The notes under the pieces are model-generated. The model worked only from the letters and a program-made list of their open reading frames with translations. It did no database searches and had not been told where the DNA came from. DNA of 64,000 nt from Atriophallophorus winterbourni (Eukaryota; Platyhelminthes; Trematoda; Plagiorchiida; Microphallidae): positions 1 to 64,000 of the forward strand of contig JACCGJ010001820.1 of the NCBI GenBank assembly GCA_013407085.1. Reading direction: 5' to 3'. Below, piece after piece: positions 1 to 10,911 of this stretch. The translations under genes and the position numbers were made by a program. Numbering within the stretch: position 1 is the stretch's first letter; each line of letters starts with the position of its first letter.

Positions 1-898
1 ATTTCTTTTTATCCATCAAGTACTGTGTGTTGAACTTGTGATACGCTCTTCCTGACGGATCGTTGAAGGACTTCAGCTTGGTCCGCATTGTTGCAACCAG
101 CAGGTGATGGTCGGAGGCTGCATCGGCGCCGCGCCTCACTCTGACGTCCAGCACACTACGCCTCCACTTTCTGTCTACGGTGAAGTGATCTATCTGATTT
201 TCCGTCTTCCCATCGGGTGAAGTCCAAGTAATCTTGTGGATCCTTTTGTGAGGGTAAATGGTGCCACCTATTACTAAGTCATTGAACGAACAAAAGTCTG
301 TGAACAGCTCTCCGTTCTCGTTGCAGGTAACCACGCCGCGTCTGCCCATGATAAGTTCCCTGCCTGTGTTGTCATCACCGACCTTAGCGTTCAAGTCGCC
401 CATGACGATCTTCATGTCTCTGCACGGAGTCCGGTCTAAAAGGGCCTGTAAAGAGTTGTAGAAATCTTCCTTCTCCTCTTCTTGGGCTGTGTTTGTTGGC
501 GCATAACACTGGATGATGGTGATCCTCCTTCCCTTGGAGTTGAACCTGGCTGCCATAAGTCTGGGTGAGACAGGTTCCCATGCCATTAGCGCTCGTGTAG
601 CCTCTGGCGCTAACATTATTGCCACTCCTTGAGTGTGGCCATGATTCATATCTTCATGTCCGGAATAGATGATGGTTTCCCCTGAAGATAGTCTGTTCCG
701 ACCGCTCCCATTCCATCGAGTCTCATATAGGCCCAGAACTTTGATGTTGTAGCTTTCCATCTCTTTGGCTACCTGTGCTAATTTCCCGCTCTCATATAGG
801 GTTCTGATGTTCCAGGTCCCTATCCTGGTCTTTGCCTTGGTCGTGAGAAGACTTATCGGCGAGTTGGCTTCCCGAAGGCTTTCACCAGCACGAGTCAT
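1..898 (-). CDS. RTE-3 endonuclease N-terminal region (partial, runs off window)
   Basis: Mirror copy of the 5' part of the RTE-3 ORF at 46,847. It reads open on the minus strand from an ATG at 898 to the window edge, about 299 codons, all within the APE-type endonuclease. The catalytic blocks are visible: GTWNIRTL, LCETRW (tyrosine for cysteine at one site, LYETRW), CYAPTN, MGDLNAKVG, NQIDHFT and SDHHLLV. The enzyme nicks target DNA for target-primed reverse transcription. Differences from the right copy include Arg to Cys before the MGDLNA block. The reverse transcriptase half would lie beyond position 1. Confidence 0.8.
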   Translation of the reverse strand, partial: MTRAGESLREANSPISLLTTKAKTRIGTWNIRTLYESGKLAQVAKEMESYNIKVLGLYETRWNGSGRNRLSSGETIIYSGHEDMNHGHTQGVAIMLAPEATRALMAWEPVSPRLMAARFNSKGRRITIIQCYAPTNTAQEEEKEDFYNSLQALLDRTPCRDMKIVMGDLNAKVGDDNTGRELIMGRRGVVTCNENGELFTDFCSFNDLVIGGTIYPHKRIHKITWTSPDGKTENQIDHFTVDRKWRRSVLDVRVRRGADAASDHHLLVATMRTKLKSFNDPSGRAYHKFNTQYLMDKKK

Positions 899-1060
899 GA
901 GCCCCACTAAAGAGGAGTCCTCCCGTCCAGGCAGCTTTTGTGCAGTTTTTGTTGTTGCAGTTTCTGTAGCAGCGTTTTCTTTTACGGGGTGGGGTTGCTA
1001 GCCCCACGCCCAACCCTCCTCCTTTTTCACCCGGGCTTGGGACCGGCAGTTTGCGCTAGA
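899..1060 (-). mobile_element. RTE-3 5' UTR, left copy
   Basis: GC-rich leader of RTE-3 upstream of its start codon, with the run GGGGTTGCTAGCCCC on the plus strand at about 989-1,005. It is mirrored at 46,685-46,846. The true 5' end of the element is not resolved. Confidence 0.55.
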
Positions 1061-2096
1061 CAGGGGCTTGACAATTTATCGTCTATCAAGAGGAATTTGG
1101 TTAGCTGCTTGACGCCAAAACAAGGATCTTGCAGTTCGTCAAGTTTCAAGTTAAGTCATAAACGGCGTAAAAATACAAGTTATTCACACAAGCGTAACAT
1201 AGATATCCGGAATCACAATTCGGCAATTAAGTGCTTTGGAGGTTGCGCAGCGACCCAAATTGAAAAGATCAGAGGCACATAAACTCTCTGAAGTCGATGC
1301 AGACACATGAGCAAGCCGGGTCAAATCAATAATTCGCCTTCTTTAATACTTATTTCCAAACAAAGAAACCAAATAGAAATGTCAGTGAGACTGCAGCATA
1401 TTTCCGCATGCAGCTCACTACCGGTGGCCAATCAATTTAGCACGGTGTTAGCCACGCAGAACAGTATCTTAGCCCACGTGCAGTCTTTGATGGATCAGGC
1501 ACTTTGCATGGATCAGGCTTGTGCTTTCATACCATGCCATACGCAGCACAGGAGTGCTCTATGATTGCACATCCATGCATCAAATATCGTACGCACGAGT
1601 ATGTCAATTCCGAATACCAAGCCTGGAATCAAGCAAAAACTGAACTTGCATTGCCATGATATTAAGTAATTCAAAACCAGAGAGCATGTTAGCCGCGCTG
1701 GAAAAAGCCACCCGCATATACGTCGTGGCTGACAGGGTTTATTCACACGCGCTTAATGTGGGAGAATTTCATGGGCAGTAAGGTCGCCGAATTTTCACCA
1801 TGGTAACCACCGTGAAAAAAATGAATAGCGGATTCTGCTCAGACTTGTTTTTTTCAAACACGGAAATGCGGATCCAAGTGAGCAAACAGAATGTACCAAT
1901 CGCAAAAGGAACCACTCATTTACAGTCGCGATTGCCACTGGTACGAAACTGTGGATAAACAAAGTGTAGAGTACAGAAAAATGAAAATAACCATCGCCCA
2001 GCCCATGTCCGCGGTGTGAATCTTTCATTGACAGTCGACTGCGTCAAGCTCAAACAACTGTTGTCTCGTAAGTTAGACCGACCGCGCCATACTTAC
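1061..2096. other. Non-coding stretch downstream of the SPSB3-like gene, left arm
   Basis: No convincing coding region. It contains one rearranged SINE at 1,381-1,585 and otherwise unique-looking sequence. Any final exon of the minus-strand SPSB3-like gene would lie here, but I could not identify one. Mirrored at 45,649-46,684. Confidence 0.5.
1381..1585. repeat. SINE copy with internal inversion
   Basis: The outer parts (1,381-1,455 and 1,530-1,585) match the SINE on the minus strand. The middle (about 1,460-1,530, AGTATCTTAGCCCACGTGCA onward) matches its 3' half on the plus strand. The mirror copy at 46,160-46,364 has the same arrangement, so the rearrangement predates the separation of the arms. 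Confidence 0.7.
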
Positions 2097-5000
2097 TTTT
2101 AGTGTCGACGGCAGCTGTTTCAACTTGCAGCGTAACGTGTGATGCCCGCTTTCCAGTGCACGTTCAATCGCTCGACACACCAGAAATTGAAGCGAAACAG
2201 AATACGTGTCCGTTCGGATTAGGCGAAAGCCAATACGCCCGGCGGTAGAGGATACCATTGGATAAAAAGTCGAGTAGGGTGTAATTCTTTGAGAGAGAAA
2301 AACGAATGGTGTTTAGACGGGAAGACAAAATAAAACTCATGTTCTAAAAATACTTTTTTAATGAACAATAGAGTGCTCTTTCTTATGTTTTATACGGCAC
2401 AGATTTGGCTTTTAGTGAGTCTGAAAAAAATGAATTAGCCTTGCACCGCTACAGTGACCAGCTTGGCTTACTTAGTAGCGGCGCTTCCGTGGGGCATGAA
2501 ACGCAGTGATAAAGATAACAGGTAAACCAAAAATGAGCATATTGCCGACGGGATTAGATTGACGAGGCCAACAGCGAGGTGCATTATTGGATTTGGACTC
2601 ACGCAATGAGCAAATTGAAGTAGTTTCCTTAATAGTCTGTTCTGGGTACGTTAAGTGAGGATAAGCAGATCATGGCTAAACCTTGAGTGTTTTTTCACTC
2701 AGTTTTAAGAGGCATAATCAAATCGTGGGATTTATAGAGCAACTATAAGCAAATCGACCAACTGCGCTCCGTATTCGGATCGGAGTTGTCAGTTTGGGAA
2801 TTCATGTTGTCGCATCGGTTTGTGAGTCAATAATCAGGTAGTGGCGCATATACATATATACATTAATATCAAACAGATTGGCATAAAAATGAGCATGTTA
2901 TTTTTTGGCAGACTGAATTCACCGAATACCAAAGCGTCAGTTGTCGTTGTATATAACGTGATGGCGACTCCGGAAAGGATAGTATAAAAAAAACATGACT
3001 AAAACTAGTATGTATGTATGAATGCACAAGTCTGATCAAGGCGAATTTCCCAATGTCATAGACTGCACGTGGGCTACGCTACTTCCAGGTTGCCCAGGCC
3101 TAGTTGGCTATGACAAATAAAAATCGAAATCGTCCACATACGCTTAATACCATTGGCGAAACAATTTAACACGGTTAACTGCACAGCACAGAAGTGTTGA
3201 ATGGTTGCACATACGTGTAAAAGTAAAGTTGTTTCCAGGACCCTTGATGTATTCGGAATCGGCAGGTCGTATACTCGATTCCAATGGATTATATATGTTT
3301 ACATGGCCATACATATGCAGAATATTACATTTCAATACGCAATGTTTAATAGGTTTGTGCTATTGAGGAGCATGGCTTGATGACTAACGTACCGGTAAGA
3401 AGAGCTAAAGGCCAAACAAGTACGCCGTAGTTTTACCGAATTCTTGAAAAAATAGTAAATTTGCCGATAGACGGAAATGTTAGTAATAAAAGCAACATTG
3501 AAAGCATTTACTAATACCAGATGGTGATGTCGCAACAGAATACGTGGTAGCGATCGAGTGGCTGTGCATGTACACTTGCGAATTTAACTAGGATCAACTC
3601 TTGAATACCTTCCCGTTACCGTATGGGCGATGAATCGTTTATCTTTCTTCTATAAAAATCCCTACCATGCTGAGGGGCTTCATCAACCCTAATTCAGTTG
3701 GTTTTGAAGCACCAATTGCCCAGTTTTAAATTTTACCAAGTTTGCCAAAGCAGTTCGACTAAGCAGGATCAGGTTAAAAGGTGGACAATGTTGTCAAAGG
3801 TGATATGACATATACGGCAACCGGGAGTACATTGGAACAGTACGAACCTATCGATGGCGGTGATGAAATTTGTATCTGGTTTCAGAAAACGCTAAATAAC
3901 TTATTTCTAACAAACAACCTGGTAGACATGCCAAACTCAATCAAAAATAATAAAAAGGAATATAGCTTGATGTATGAAAGCACAAGCCTGCGTCCAGGCA
4001 AAGTGCCGCACAATCAGAGACTGTACGTGGGCTAAGATACTGTAAGGTTGCCTGGGCCTAGACAGATATGAGGAAGAAAAAAGAACAGGAAATGGTAGTG
4101 AGACTCCAGCCTGTTTCAGCATGCAGCTCACTACCTCTGACCAATCAATTTAGCACGGTGTTAGCCGCACAGCACAAAGTAATGCACGATTGCACATCCA
4201 TGCATCCAGGTTTCAGAGGCATAATCAAATCGTTGGATTGATAGAGAAACTATCAGCAAATCGACTAACTGCGCGAAACTCAATCAAAAATAACAAAAAA
4301 GGAATATAGCTTGATATAACATCGGCACAAAACCGTAAGAAAACTTGGTTCGATCCATGACTGAGTAAGCCGAGCTCTTAATACACTCAAATCTCAGTAC
4401 TATGCCACCCGTTGGGACCGAGCAAGTGTGGTATAGTAGCGAGAGTGGCATAGTAACGAGGTTTTGTAAAAACGGCTCTATTTTCTAAAGTCCATCATTT
4501 ATTTGCTCAATCAATCAGTCCAAAGCTCTCAGAAATTGTCGGCTGACGCATCATCTTTCGTCAGATCTCGTTCATCACGTTGTCTAGCCGATCACACGCT
4601 TGCATCAGTCTCGTCCAGGTTAAAGACTTCATCTGCAGCGAACTGCATGAGTAAGGGCCGGAGAGCCTGCTGCTGCCAATCAATAAGGGATTGGGAATCC
4701 ACCGCTCCAGCTTCGCCCTGCACTGTCTTGAACGTGTCGCTATTGCGCTTCTTGAAGCAGTCTAACCAACCGTCGCTCGCCATGAAGTCTGGGATGTGCA
4801 CCAGCTCGGCCAGTTTTATCGCCTTCTCCTTGATCAGATCGCCGCTGACAGGCAGATTTAGTCCTATTGCTTGCTTCAGCCACATCAGCACTCCCTCCTC
4901 AAACTTCGAGTCGTGAGGCTGCGTCAGCTTCATGCGCTTCGAGGGAACTCCTGCTTTGATTGCAGCTTTAATTGCATCCTTCTTGCTGAGAATGCCCTTC

Positions 5001-7553
5001 GACGCCCCATTTCTTGCTAATCTCCCTCGCCAACTTGGACTGATTCGGCTCCTTCTTCGCAGCATCGATGATCTCGAACTTCTCCTTCATCGTAAAGTCG
5101 GTTCGCTTGCGTTTCTGGGCTGACATTATGGGCTGAATAGTTTGAAAAATAACGATGTCACTGTTGTGAGTGTCTGTTTGTGCGCGCACTTTCGTGGGTC
5201 TATCTATTGATACTTAAAGCAAGAGTAGGAAAGAGGCTTGTTGTTGTGCGTGAGGTGATTGGCTTGTTGTAGCTGGCGTCAGGGAGAAACATTGCATGTT
5301 TGACCTTGAAACCGGCTGACTATATGCGTAAAATGCGCAAAAATGCACTTTTAAATAGTCACAGAATAGTGGCATCGTAACGAGAGTAGGGAGTGGCATA
5401 GTAAATTTATTTTGTATTGAATTTTGTCGGGACCGAGCAAAAGTGGCATAGTAGCGAGAGTGGCATAGTAACGAGATTTGAGTGTAATTATATATGCGGT
5501 ATTCACGCTGATGATTTTGCGATAGCTTTGGAATGAACAAACTTTTACCATGCAGCAACAAATTATACGTCTACTGAAGGGTTTCCTTTGTGCACGAGAA
5601 CCTTATAACGAGCAACTCATATTTCAATCTGTGTCCATCATTCAATCCTTATAACGATCATGTCTGTAGAACATGAATCCAATTGTTACACATAAAGACG
5701 CTAAAGAAGTTATTGAATGGCAACGATAACGATTTTTAATAAACAAGCATTCAGTTAATAAGAAAAGATACAACTGAGGAGCAAAAATATATCAACAAGA
5801 CAGGTTTCTTGCTGAGCTGGAGGAAATTCGCTTTTCTTTAAAAGGGAATAATTATAAATGATACTTTTGTGAATGATTACGTAAAGCAATATCTAGAACT
5901 GAGTTCAACAGCCAATTTTAGTTGTCGTGCTGTTTTTAATAAACGACCTACAATGTTTGTAACACTGTTAAATAAGAAAAACTCAAGTGAGTAAGAATAT
6001 ATTAACTCGAGAGCAAACATTTTGGAAATTCCGGTTAAGAGAAGGAAAAGTGAAGGGATTCTCATGTATGAGCGAAAACTCAAGACAGGCAGTGCCATAC
6101 GGTCATAGGCTGCACGTGGTAGTCCATGTATAATCTCAAGTTGCCCAGACTGTACGGATGTGCAATCGTGCAGCATTCATGTGCTGTGCGGCTAACATCG
6201 TGCTAAATTGATTGGCCAACGGTAGTGAGCTGCATGCGAGTACACGCTGGAGTCTGACTACCATTTCTATTTCTATTTACCCCCTCAAATCTGTCTAGGC
6301 CTGGGCAACCTGACAGTATCTTAGCCCACGTGCAGTCTCTGACTGTGCGGCACTTTGCCTGGATCAGGCTTGTGCTTTCATACATACATACATGTGCTGT
6401 GCGGCTAACATCGTGCTAAATTGATTGGCCAACGGTAGTGAGCTGCATTCTGAAACACGCTGGAGTCTCGCTACCATTTCTATTTCTATTTCCCCTCTCA
6501 TATCTGTTGCTTCTTCTTCGTCATATCTGTCTAGGCCTGGGCAACCTGACAGTATCTTAGCCCACGTGCAGTCTCTAGCTCTGCGGCACTTTGCCTGGAT
6601 CAGGCTTGTGCTTTCATTCATTCATTCATGTATTCTATGTCTGGTCAACCTGACAGTATTTTAGTCTACGTGCAGTCTCTGACTGTGCGGCACTTTGCCT
6701 GGATCAGGCTTGTGCTTTAATATCATACCAGACCAGACCTAGGTAACAGAGAATAATGCAGAGGGACTTTAGTATGTTTTCACATGCAGCCCTATAACGG
6801 TCACGACTCTTAAACTGCTAAAAGACCACGAAACAGTCAGAGAGACACCGCTGATTGACCACATGTTTCATGTCGCCGCGAACGTTGTAGTATAGAACAC
6901 CAGCGATGAAAGTAAAATATGCTGGAAGCGCACACTCATTCGACATCGATCAAAGGAGACTAACAACTGACATAGGTAATGAAAAAAACAAGTACTTACT
7001 TAAAACGGGCCAATGGGTGGGAACATCGGTTTACGTAGAATCGCAATTCGCCATGAACAAGATCTAGCAGGCAGCCTACGATCGAGCCGCGACGAAATTT
7101 CAGCGGCGTTACCTGAGTATGAATGCCAGCATGAATCACCACGCCGCGATAGCTTAGAGCCCAAGTATTTTGATCAGAACCGAGAGCGGTGAGAAAATCT
7201 GGGATGAAACACGGGACATTAGTTCTAGCAAGACCAACCCCAACGAGCTGAAAATAGATGAAAATGTTTTAGTATTGCGAGACCTGAAGTATCCCAAATT
7301 TCATGTACGCAATAAACGTACCACATCAGTGCCGTACAGGGGAGATAAGGCTTTCAGTTCCCAAAAATGAATCCCGTTAGACAATGGAGATTTTCCATAA
7401 ACCACAGCCGTACCACAGCTACCCAATGGGTGAAACGTGATCACCGAAGATTTTTCAGACAATCTTAATGCCCCACTGTGTTCTTCGCATGCTTTCCATG
7501 ACCATTGGAGGGCTAAGGAGTGTTGACCTTCATTAAGCACATACTCGCTTGTT
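2097..7553 (-). CDS. SPSB3-like SPRY/SOCS-box protein, left-arm copy (5' exons not found)
   Basis: Three exons on the minus strand, in order 7,553-7,322, 7,247-7,000 and 2,286-2,097, mirror the right-arm gene at 41,684-45,648. Exons 1 and 2 encode a SPRY domain, with key strings GIHFWELKALSPLYGTDV, then LVGVGLARTNV, then TWALSYRGV and GELRFYVN. The third gives FYPMVSSTAGRIGF followed by a SOCS-box-like SLQFLVCRAIE. The spacing of these strings fits the SPSB3 branch, substrate adaptors of Cullin-RING ubiquitin ligases. Splice phases agree: exon 2 ends with two bases of a codon and exon 3 supplies the third. The last intron here is about 4.7 kb and holds the pogo element and SINEs. N-terminal exons and a start codon were not seen, so this may be a partial gene. 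Confidence 0.7.
2707..3969. repeat. 1.26-kb block unique to the left arm, flanked by direct repeats
   Basis: Segment X at 2,707-2,770 recurs at 4,213-4,275, and segment Y at 3,932-3,969 recurs at 4,276-4,316. The right arm has only one X-Y pair. The join at 2,690-2,707 looks like a SINE-free version of the site that carries a SINE with the target duplication AAACCTG in the right arm (44,788-45,047). The block includes one old SINE (3,010-3,222) and no recognisable gene. Confidence 0.65.
3010..3222 (-). repeat. SINE copy, diverged
   Basis: Matches the SINE on the minus strand, including GACTGCACGTGGGCTA and GGTTGCCCAGGCCTAG, with many substitutions and a short central loss. Present only in the left arm. 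Confidence 0.7.
3970..4206 (-). repeat. SINE copy, left arm
   Basis: Full-length SINE on the minus strand. Its 5' flank CAGGTTT at 4,207-4,213 matches the target duplication of the mirror copy, but its 3' flank does not. The 3' side is therefore a rearranged junction. Confidence 0.8.
4382..5486 (-). mobile_element. Pogo/Tigger-like DNA transposon, internally shortened, left copy
   Basis: A 1.1-kb element with inverted terminal repeats: the left end begins TACACTCAAATCTCAGTACT and the right end is the near-exact reverse complement. It is bounded by TA, the target duplication used by pogo and Tc1/mariner elements. The subterminal parts repeat the motif GTGGCATAGTA several times in both orientations. 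The internal ORF covers only the DNA-binding half of a transposase, so this copy could move only with enzyme supplied from elsewhere. Mirrored at 43,515-44,619. Confidence 0.85.
4592..5126 (-). pseudogene. Pogo-like transposase N-terminal fragment, left copy
   Basis: Starts MSAQKRKRTDFTMKEKFEII, a psq-type helix-turn-helix, and continues as a CENP-B-type DNA-binding domain (SKRMKLTQPHDSKFEEG, then WLDCFKKRN). One frameshift around 5,010-5,030 separates the two reading frames. Translation ends soon after FNLDETD, which looks like the first catalytic aspartate region of a DDE transposase (NADETG-like). The rest of the catalytic domain is missing. Confidence 0.8.
5487..6149. other. Intronic, AT-rich stretch
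   Basis: No gene seen. Two diverged copies of a roughly 85-bp unit, sharing TTTTTAATAAAC, then TTAAATAAGAAAA or TTAATAAGAAAA, and ATATAT-CAAC-like ends, lie at about 5,720-5,795 and 5,920-6,004. It is mirrored in the right arm at 42,852-43,514. Confidence 0.4.
6150..6722 (+). repeat. Cluster of three head-to-tail SINE copies
   Basis: Copies at 6,150-6,385, 6,392-6,625 and a 3' fragment at 6,633-6,722. Each ends GTGCTTTCAT followed by its own short repeat, (ACAT)n or (TCAT)n. The right arm (42,515-42,851) lacks the middle copy; the 236-bp step in the arm alignment is exactly this unit. Confidence 0.8.
6723..6999. other. Intron between SPSB3-like exons and SINE cluster
   Basis: Unique-looking sequence with the splice donor of SPSB3-like exon 2 at its inner edge (minus-strand GTAAGTACTT). 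Nothing else recognised. Confidence 0.4.
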
Positions 7554-7739
7554 CTTCATTGCAACGACAAGGGAGAATCCATTTCATGTCAAACGGTTCA
7601 TTAAGGAGGTTGCAGCAACACTGAGGTTTACGTTCCCATGGCATCAAGACGATATTGCTGAACGTGTGGAATGAATAAAGACGATCGAATTAGAGGCGTA
7701 ACGATACGAAAACCACCTTCAAAATCGTAAATTTAATGA

Positions 7740-7885
7740 TGGTGTGAGTATGAAAGCACAAGCCAGACCCATGCAAAGTGCCGCACAGTCAGACTGCATG
7801 TGGGCTAAGATACTGTCAGGTTGCCCGGGTCTAGACTGATATTAGAAATCAAATAGAACTGGGAGTGAGACTCCGGCGTGTTCGT
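7740..7885 (-). repeat. SINE 3' fragment, left copy
   Basis: Minus-strand match to the 3' half of the SINE, from its tail (TGAAAGCACAAGCC) through GGTTGCCCGGGTCTAG to the GACTCCGGCGTG segment, where it stops. Mirrored at 41,352-41,497. Confidence 0.7.
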
Positions 7886-8014
7886 TAAGATTGAACTTTG
7901 CTGCTATATTCTTTATTAACGTTTTTCGCCCTTATTATTATACACGTCATAATCTTTCTCTCTTTTGCAGCCATTCTACTCCAATTGTGAATTGAATAAA
8001 CCCTAGTTTACACG

Positions 8015-8044
8015 CATCATCATCATCATCATCATCATCATCAT
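8015..8044. repeat. (CAT)n microsatellite at RTE-2 3' end
   Basis: Ten CAT units on the plus strand, that is (ATG)n on the strand of RTE-2. It sits where the 3' tail of that minus-strand element is expected. RTE elements typically end in short tandem repeats. Confidence 0.85.
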
Positions 8045-9382
8045 AGACAGCATTACACCGGTAGCACGTACCGAATGCTTAACTGCCATACAACCATGAA
8101 AAAGTAAAATCCTAAAAGATGGGGAAGGGTGGGACTTAAATTGCTACGGCTTCTATAGAAGAGTGAGCACAAACAAACTGGGAAGAGGTGCCTACACCTC
8201 GAGTGGAACATACATTCAAACAAGTTTCGTGAACGAGTAGAGCGACATCAGCACGGCAGCTTCCTTGCGGCTTTCACTGTCATGCATCATAATAAGCTTT
8301 TCTCGTCACTCCGCTTGACAGCATACAAGCAAACATTCCAAGAATATGCTTAGTGCAAGACCGCCATTGAACACGGTTTCGGGACATATCCTGAAGCGTA
8401 ACTAACCATTGCGATATCCGATCGCGGGGACACCAGCCTGGAAGACGCGCTGTGCCTACTTTGGAAAGGTTACTAGTAAGAGTTTTAACTGCTTATGCCA
8501 TGTGATGGTTTGGCCACCCCGAGATTTACGCCAATCAGGATGTGGCGTCGCAAAAAGAATGTTTCGGAAGTCGATGGTCCGGCATCTGTAAAACGTGACC
8601 CAACCAGCGTAGCCTATGCAGGTTGATCTGCTTATCTATGTCGACATTACTACCCAACAACTTATTTCAGAGAGCATTGGTGCGCGTGCTATTATAACAG
8701 CTAACTCCTAGAATGCAGTGGAGACATCGGTTGTCAAATACTTGGAGACGCCGAATGTGTTCTTTACGTAAGGTCCAGGTTTCGCAGCCATATAGTAACA
8801 CAGCCCGAATTGTGGCTTTATAGACTCTACCCTTGAGTAACAGAGATAGTCCTTTCTGACGCCAGAGGTGACCTAGGTTGCGGAATGCAATAGTCGCTTT
8901 AGAAATGCGTGCCGAGACCTCGTCATCTAACGATGCAGAATTATTGATACAACTACCGAGATACGTAAAACGATCTACAATTTCAAGCGCCTGATTATCA
9001 AGTAATAAAGTGCTGTTTGATAAGTCGATGCCGTGCAGCAGAAGACTGCACTTAGAGGTGCAAAACGCATTCCAAATGCGGGCACAATACTAGATAGCTT
9101 GTTCAGTATCGCCTGTGCATCTTTTACGAATCGAAGAGCAGAACTATATCAGCATAATCCAAGTCGAGAAGCTTGACGCCCGGCATTATGTGAACTCCGA
9201 AAGCTGGGCCACCATCGATGCACAACTCCATAATTGCATTAATTACAAAATTGAACAAAAACGGAGAAATCGGGCATCCTTTTCGGACGCCACTTGTAGT
9301 GTGGAATTCGGGTGAGATTTCGTTGTAAACCCTAACGCATCCGGATGTATGAGCATAAAGTGCACGTAGTATGTTGACATAC

Positions 9383-9869
9383 GTTGCACGGATTTGCAAT
9401 CGTGCAGTACTTTGTGCTGTGCGGCTAACACCGTGATAAATTGATTGGCCACTAGCAGTGAGCTGCATGCTGAAACACGCTGGAGTTTCACTACCATCTT
9501 TATTCTCGATTTCTCATATCTGTCTAGGCTTGTATGAAATGAATGAAATCAAAAGCCTGATCCAGGCAAAGTGCCGCACAGTCAGAGACTGCACGTGGGC
9601 TGAGATACTGTCAGGTTGCCCAGGCCTAGACAGATATGAGGGGAGAAATAGAAATGGTAGTGAGACTCCAGCGTGTACTCGCATGCAGCTCACTACCGTT
9701 GGCCAATCAACTTAGCACGATGTTAGCCGCACAGCATGGAAATGCTGCACGATTGCACATCCGTGCACGTCTAGGCTTGGACAACCTGACAGTATTTTAG
9801 CCCACGTGCAGTCTCTGACTGTGCAGCACTTTGCCTGGATCAGGCTTGTGCTTTCATACCATCATACCA
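9383..9869 (+). repeat. SINE copy inserted in RTE-2, itself interrupted by a second SINE
   Basis: Flanked by a perfect 9-bp target duplication, TTGACATAC, at 9,374-9,382 and 9,870-9,878. The copy starts GTTGCACGGATTTGCAATCG and ends GTGCTTTCAT followed by ACCATCATACCA. The mirror copy at 39,610-39,849 has the same duplication but no nested element. This pair defines the ends and orientation of the family. Confidence 0.9.
9533..9768 (-). repeat. Nested SINE, left arm only
   Basis: A full SINE in the opposite orientation inside the 9,383-9,869 copy, flanked by an 11-bp target duplication GTCTAGGCTTG at 9,522-9,532 and 9,769-9,779. The right arm has one uninterrupted GTCTAGGCTTG. The 247-bp step in arm alignment equals this insertion plus duplication. 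It is therefore an insertion after the arms separated. Confidence 0.9.
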
Positions 9870-10197
9870 TTGACATACTTTTGCGGAACACCTTTGCACA
9901 GCAAGGTGTTAAACAGGACATTTCGATCGACTAAATCAAATGCTTCTTTGAAGTCTAAAAAGATGGCTATTGTCGGCTGTCGTTAAGTGTGCCGCAGTTC
10001 TAAGATCCGTCGAAGAGTAAAAATGTGGTCGACACAGCGTCTGCCAGGCTCTGCTGCTTTCGGATCTGTGATTCCCTATGCGATGTTAATCTTCGAAGAC
10101 ATACGGACGCTAATAATCTTGTAATGATGGGAGTGAGACTTATCCCACGCAATAATTCTTCTCACTTGTTTGCTTGATCTATCAATCAGAACAGTGT

Positions 10198-10365
10198 TTC
10201 AGCATGCAGCTCACTACCGGTGACCAATCAATATAGTACGGAGTTAGCCGCACAGCACAGAAGTACCCATATCTGTTTAGACCTGGGCAACCTGACAGTA
10301 TCTTAGCCCATGGACAGTCTTTGGCTGTATGGCAATTAACCTGGATCAGGCTTGTGACTTCACGC
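10198..10365. repeat. SINE copy with internal inversion
   Basis: The first part (10,198-10,255, GCATGCAGCTCACTACCGGT) is minus-strand SINE. The second (10,258-10,365, CCTGGGCAACCTGACAGTAT to the tail) is plus-strand. Mirrored at 39,115-39,281. Confidence 0.7.
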
Positions 10366-10911
10366 ACACATATTCAGTTACTATTCAGAACTAATAGTTT
10401 ACATTTTGATCAGAAAAACGAAATCACATTTTTCAATCAGTACTTAGTTCGCATAAAACTCAATCGAAACGCTAATTCCATCCTTTCATATGCAGCAACT
10501 GAAATGCATATTGTATCTTTAACGCAATACCTCGTAAGAACGCATGTATTTACACACTTCCGCCTGTCTGCCAAATACGAGCTTATAGAAAGCACGCCAC
10601 TCAACAACCAGTATGAATTCTTGCGAAACACTAATCAATCAGCTGAAAACAGAATTTAAAAACTATTCACTGTCATGGAACTTGCAAATGCTTCACCTGC
10701 ATAATTTCACAACTACATCCCTGCTTACCTATACTCAGAGGCTATTTGAGACGCGTACCATATGGGAGCATTTTATAGACAGTGGAAGTTTATCCCCACT
10801 GCCACCCCCAGTTATGACAACCTTTGGAACCCCAGGTTTGCACGTAGTATTCTGAATGAAGCCTGACAATCACCGTACATATTAGAACAGAATTAAACTT
10901 TAAGAGCTCTG
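10366..10911. other. Unassigned stretch between RTE-2 and CR1-D, left arm
   Basis: No supported gene. A short string at 10,735-10,765 (AGAGGCTATTTGAGACGCG) recurs at 53,863-53,882 and marks a dispersed repeat of unknown type. Mirrored at 38,571-39,114. Confidence 0.4.

Larger units (their letters stand above)
8015..10150 (-). pseudogene. RTE-2 retrotransposon remnant, left copy
   Basis: Degenerate copy of an RTE-clade reverse transcriptase ORF, best read in the mirror copy at 39,325-41,222. On the minus strand, from about 10,030 downward, it shows GRGCVDH-like and FLDFKEAFD-like motifs. After the SINE interruption (9,383-9,869) it shows SGVRKGCPISPFLFNFV, and then the YADD region is damaged by small deletions around 9,120-9,160. 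The endonuclease is missing. The left copy differs from the right by several base changes and a 5-bp net loss. Confidence 0.8.

Noticed and set aside
6203..6621. Repeated open frames with LIQAKCR-VRDCTWAKILSGCPGLDRY
   Set aside because: They are chance translations of the SINE and recur wherever the SINE occurs in that frame.
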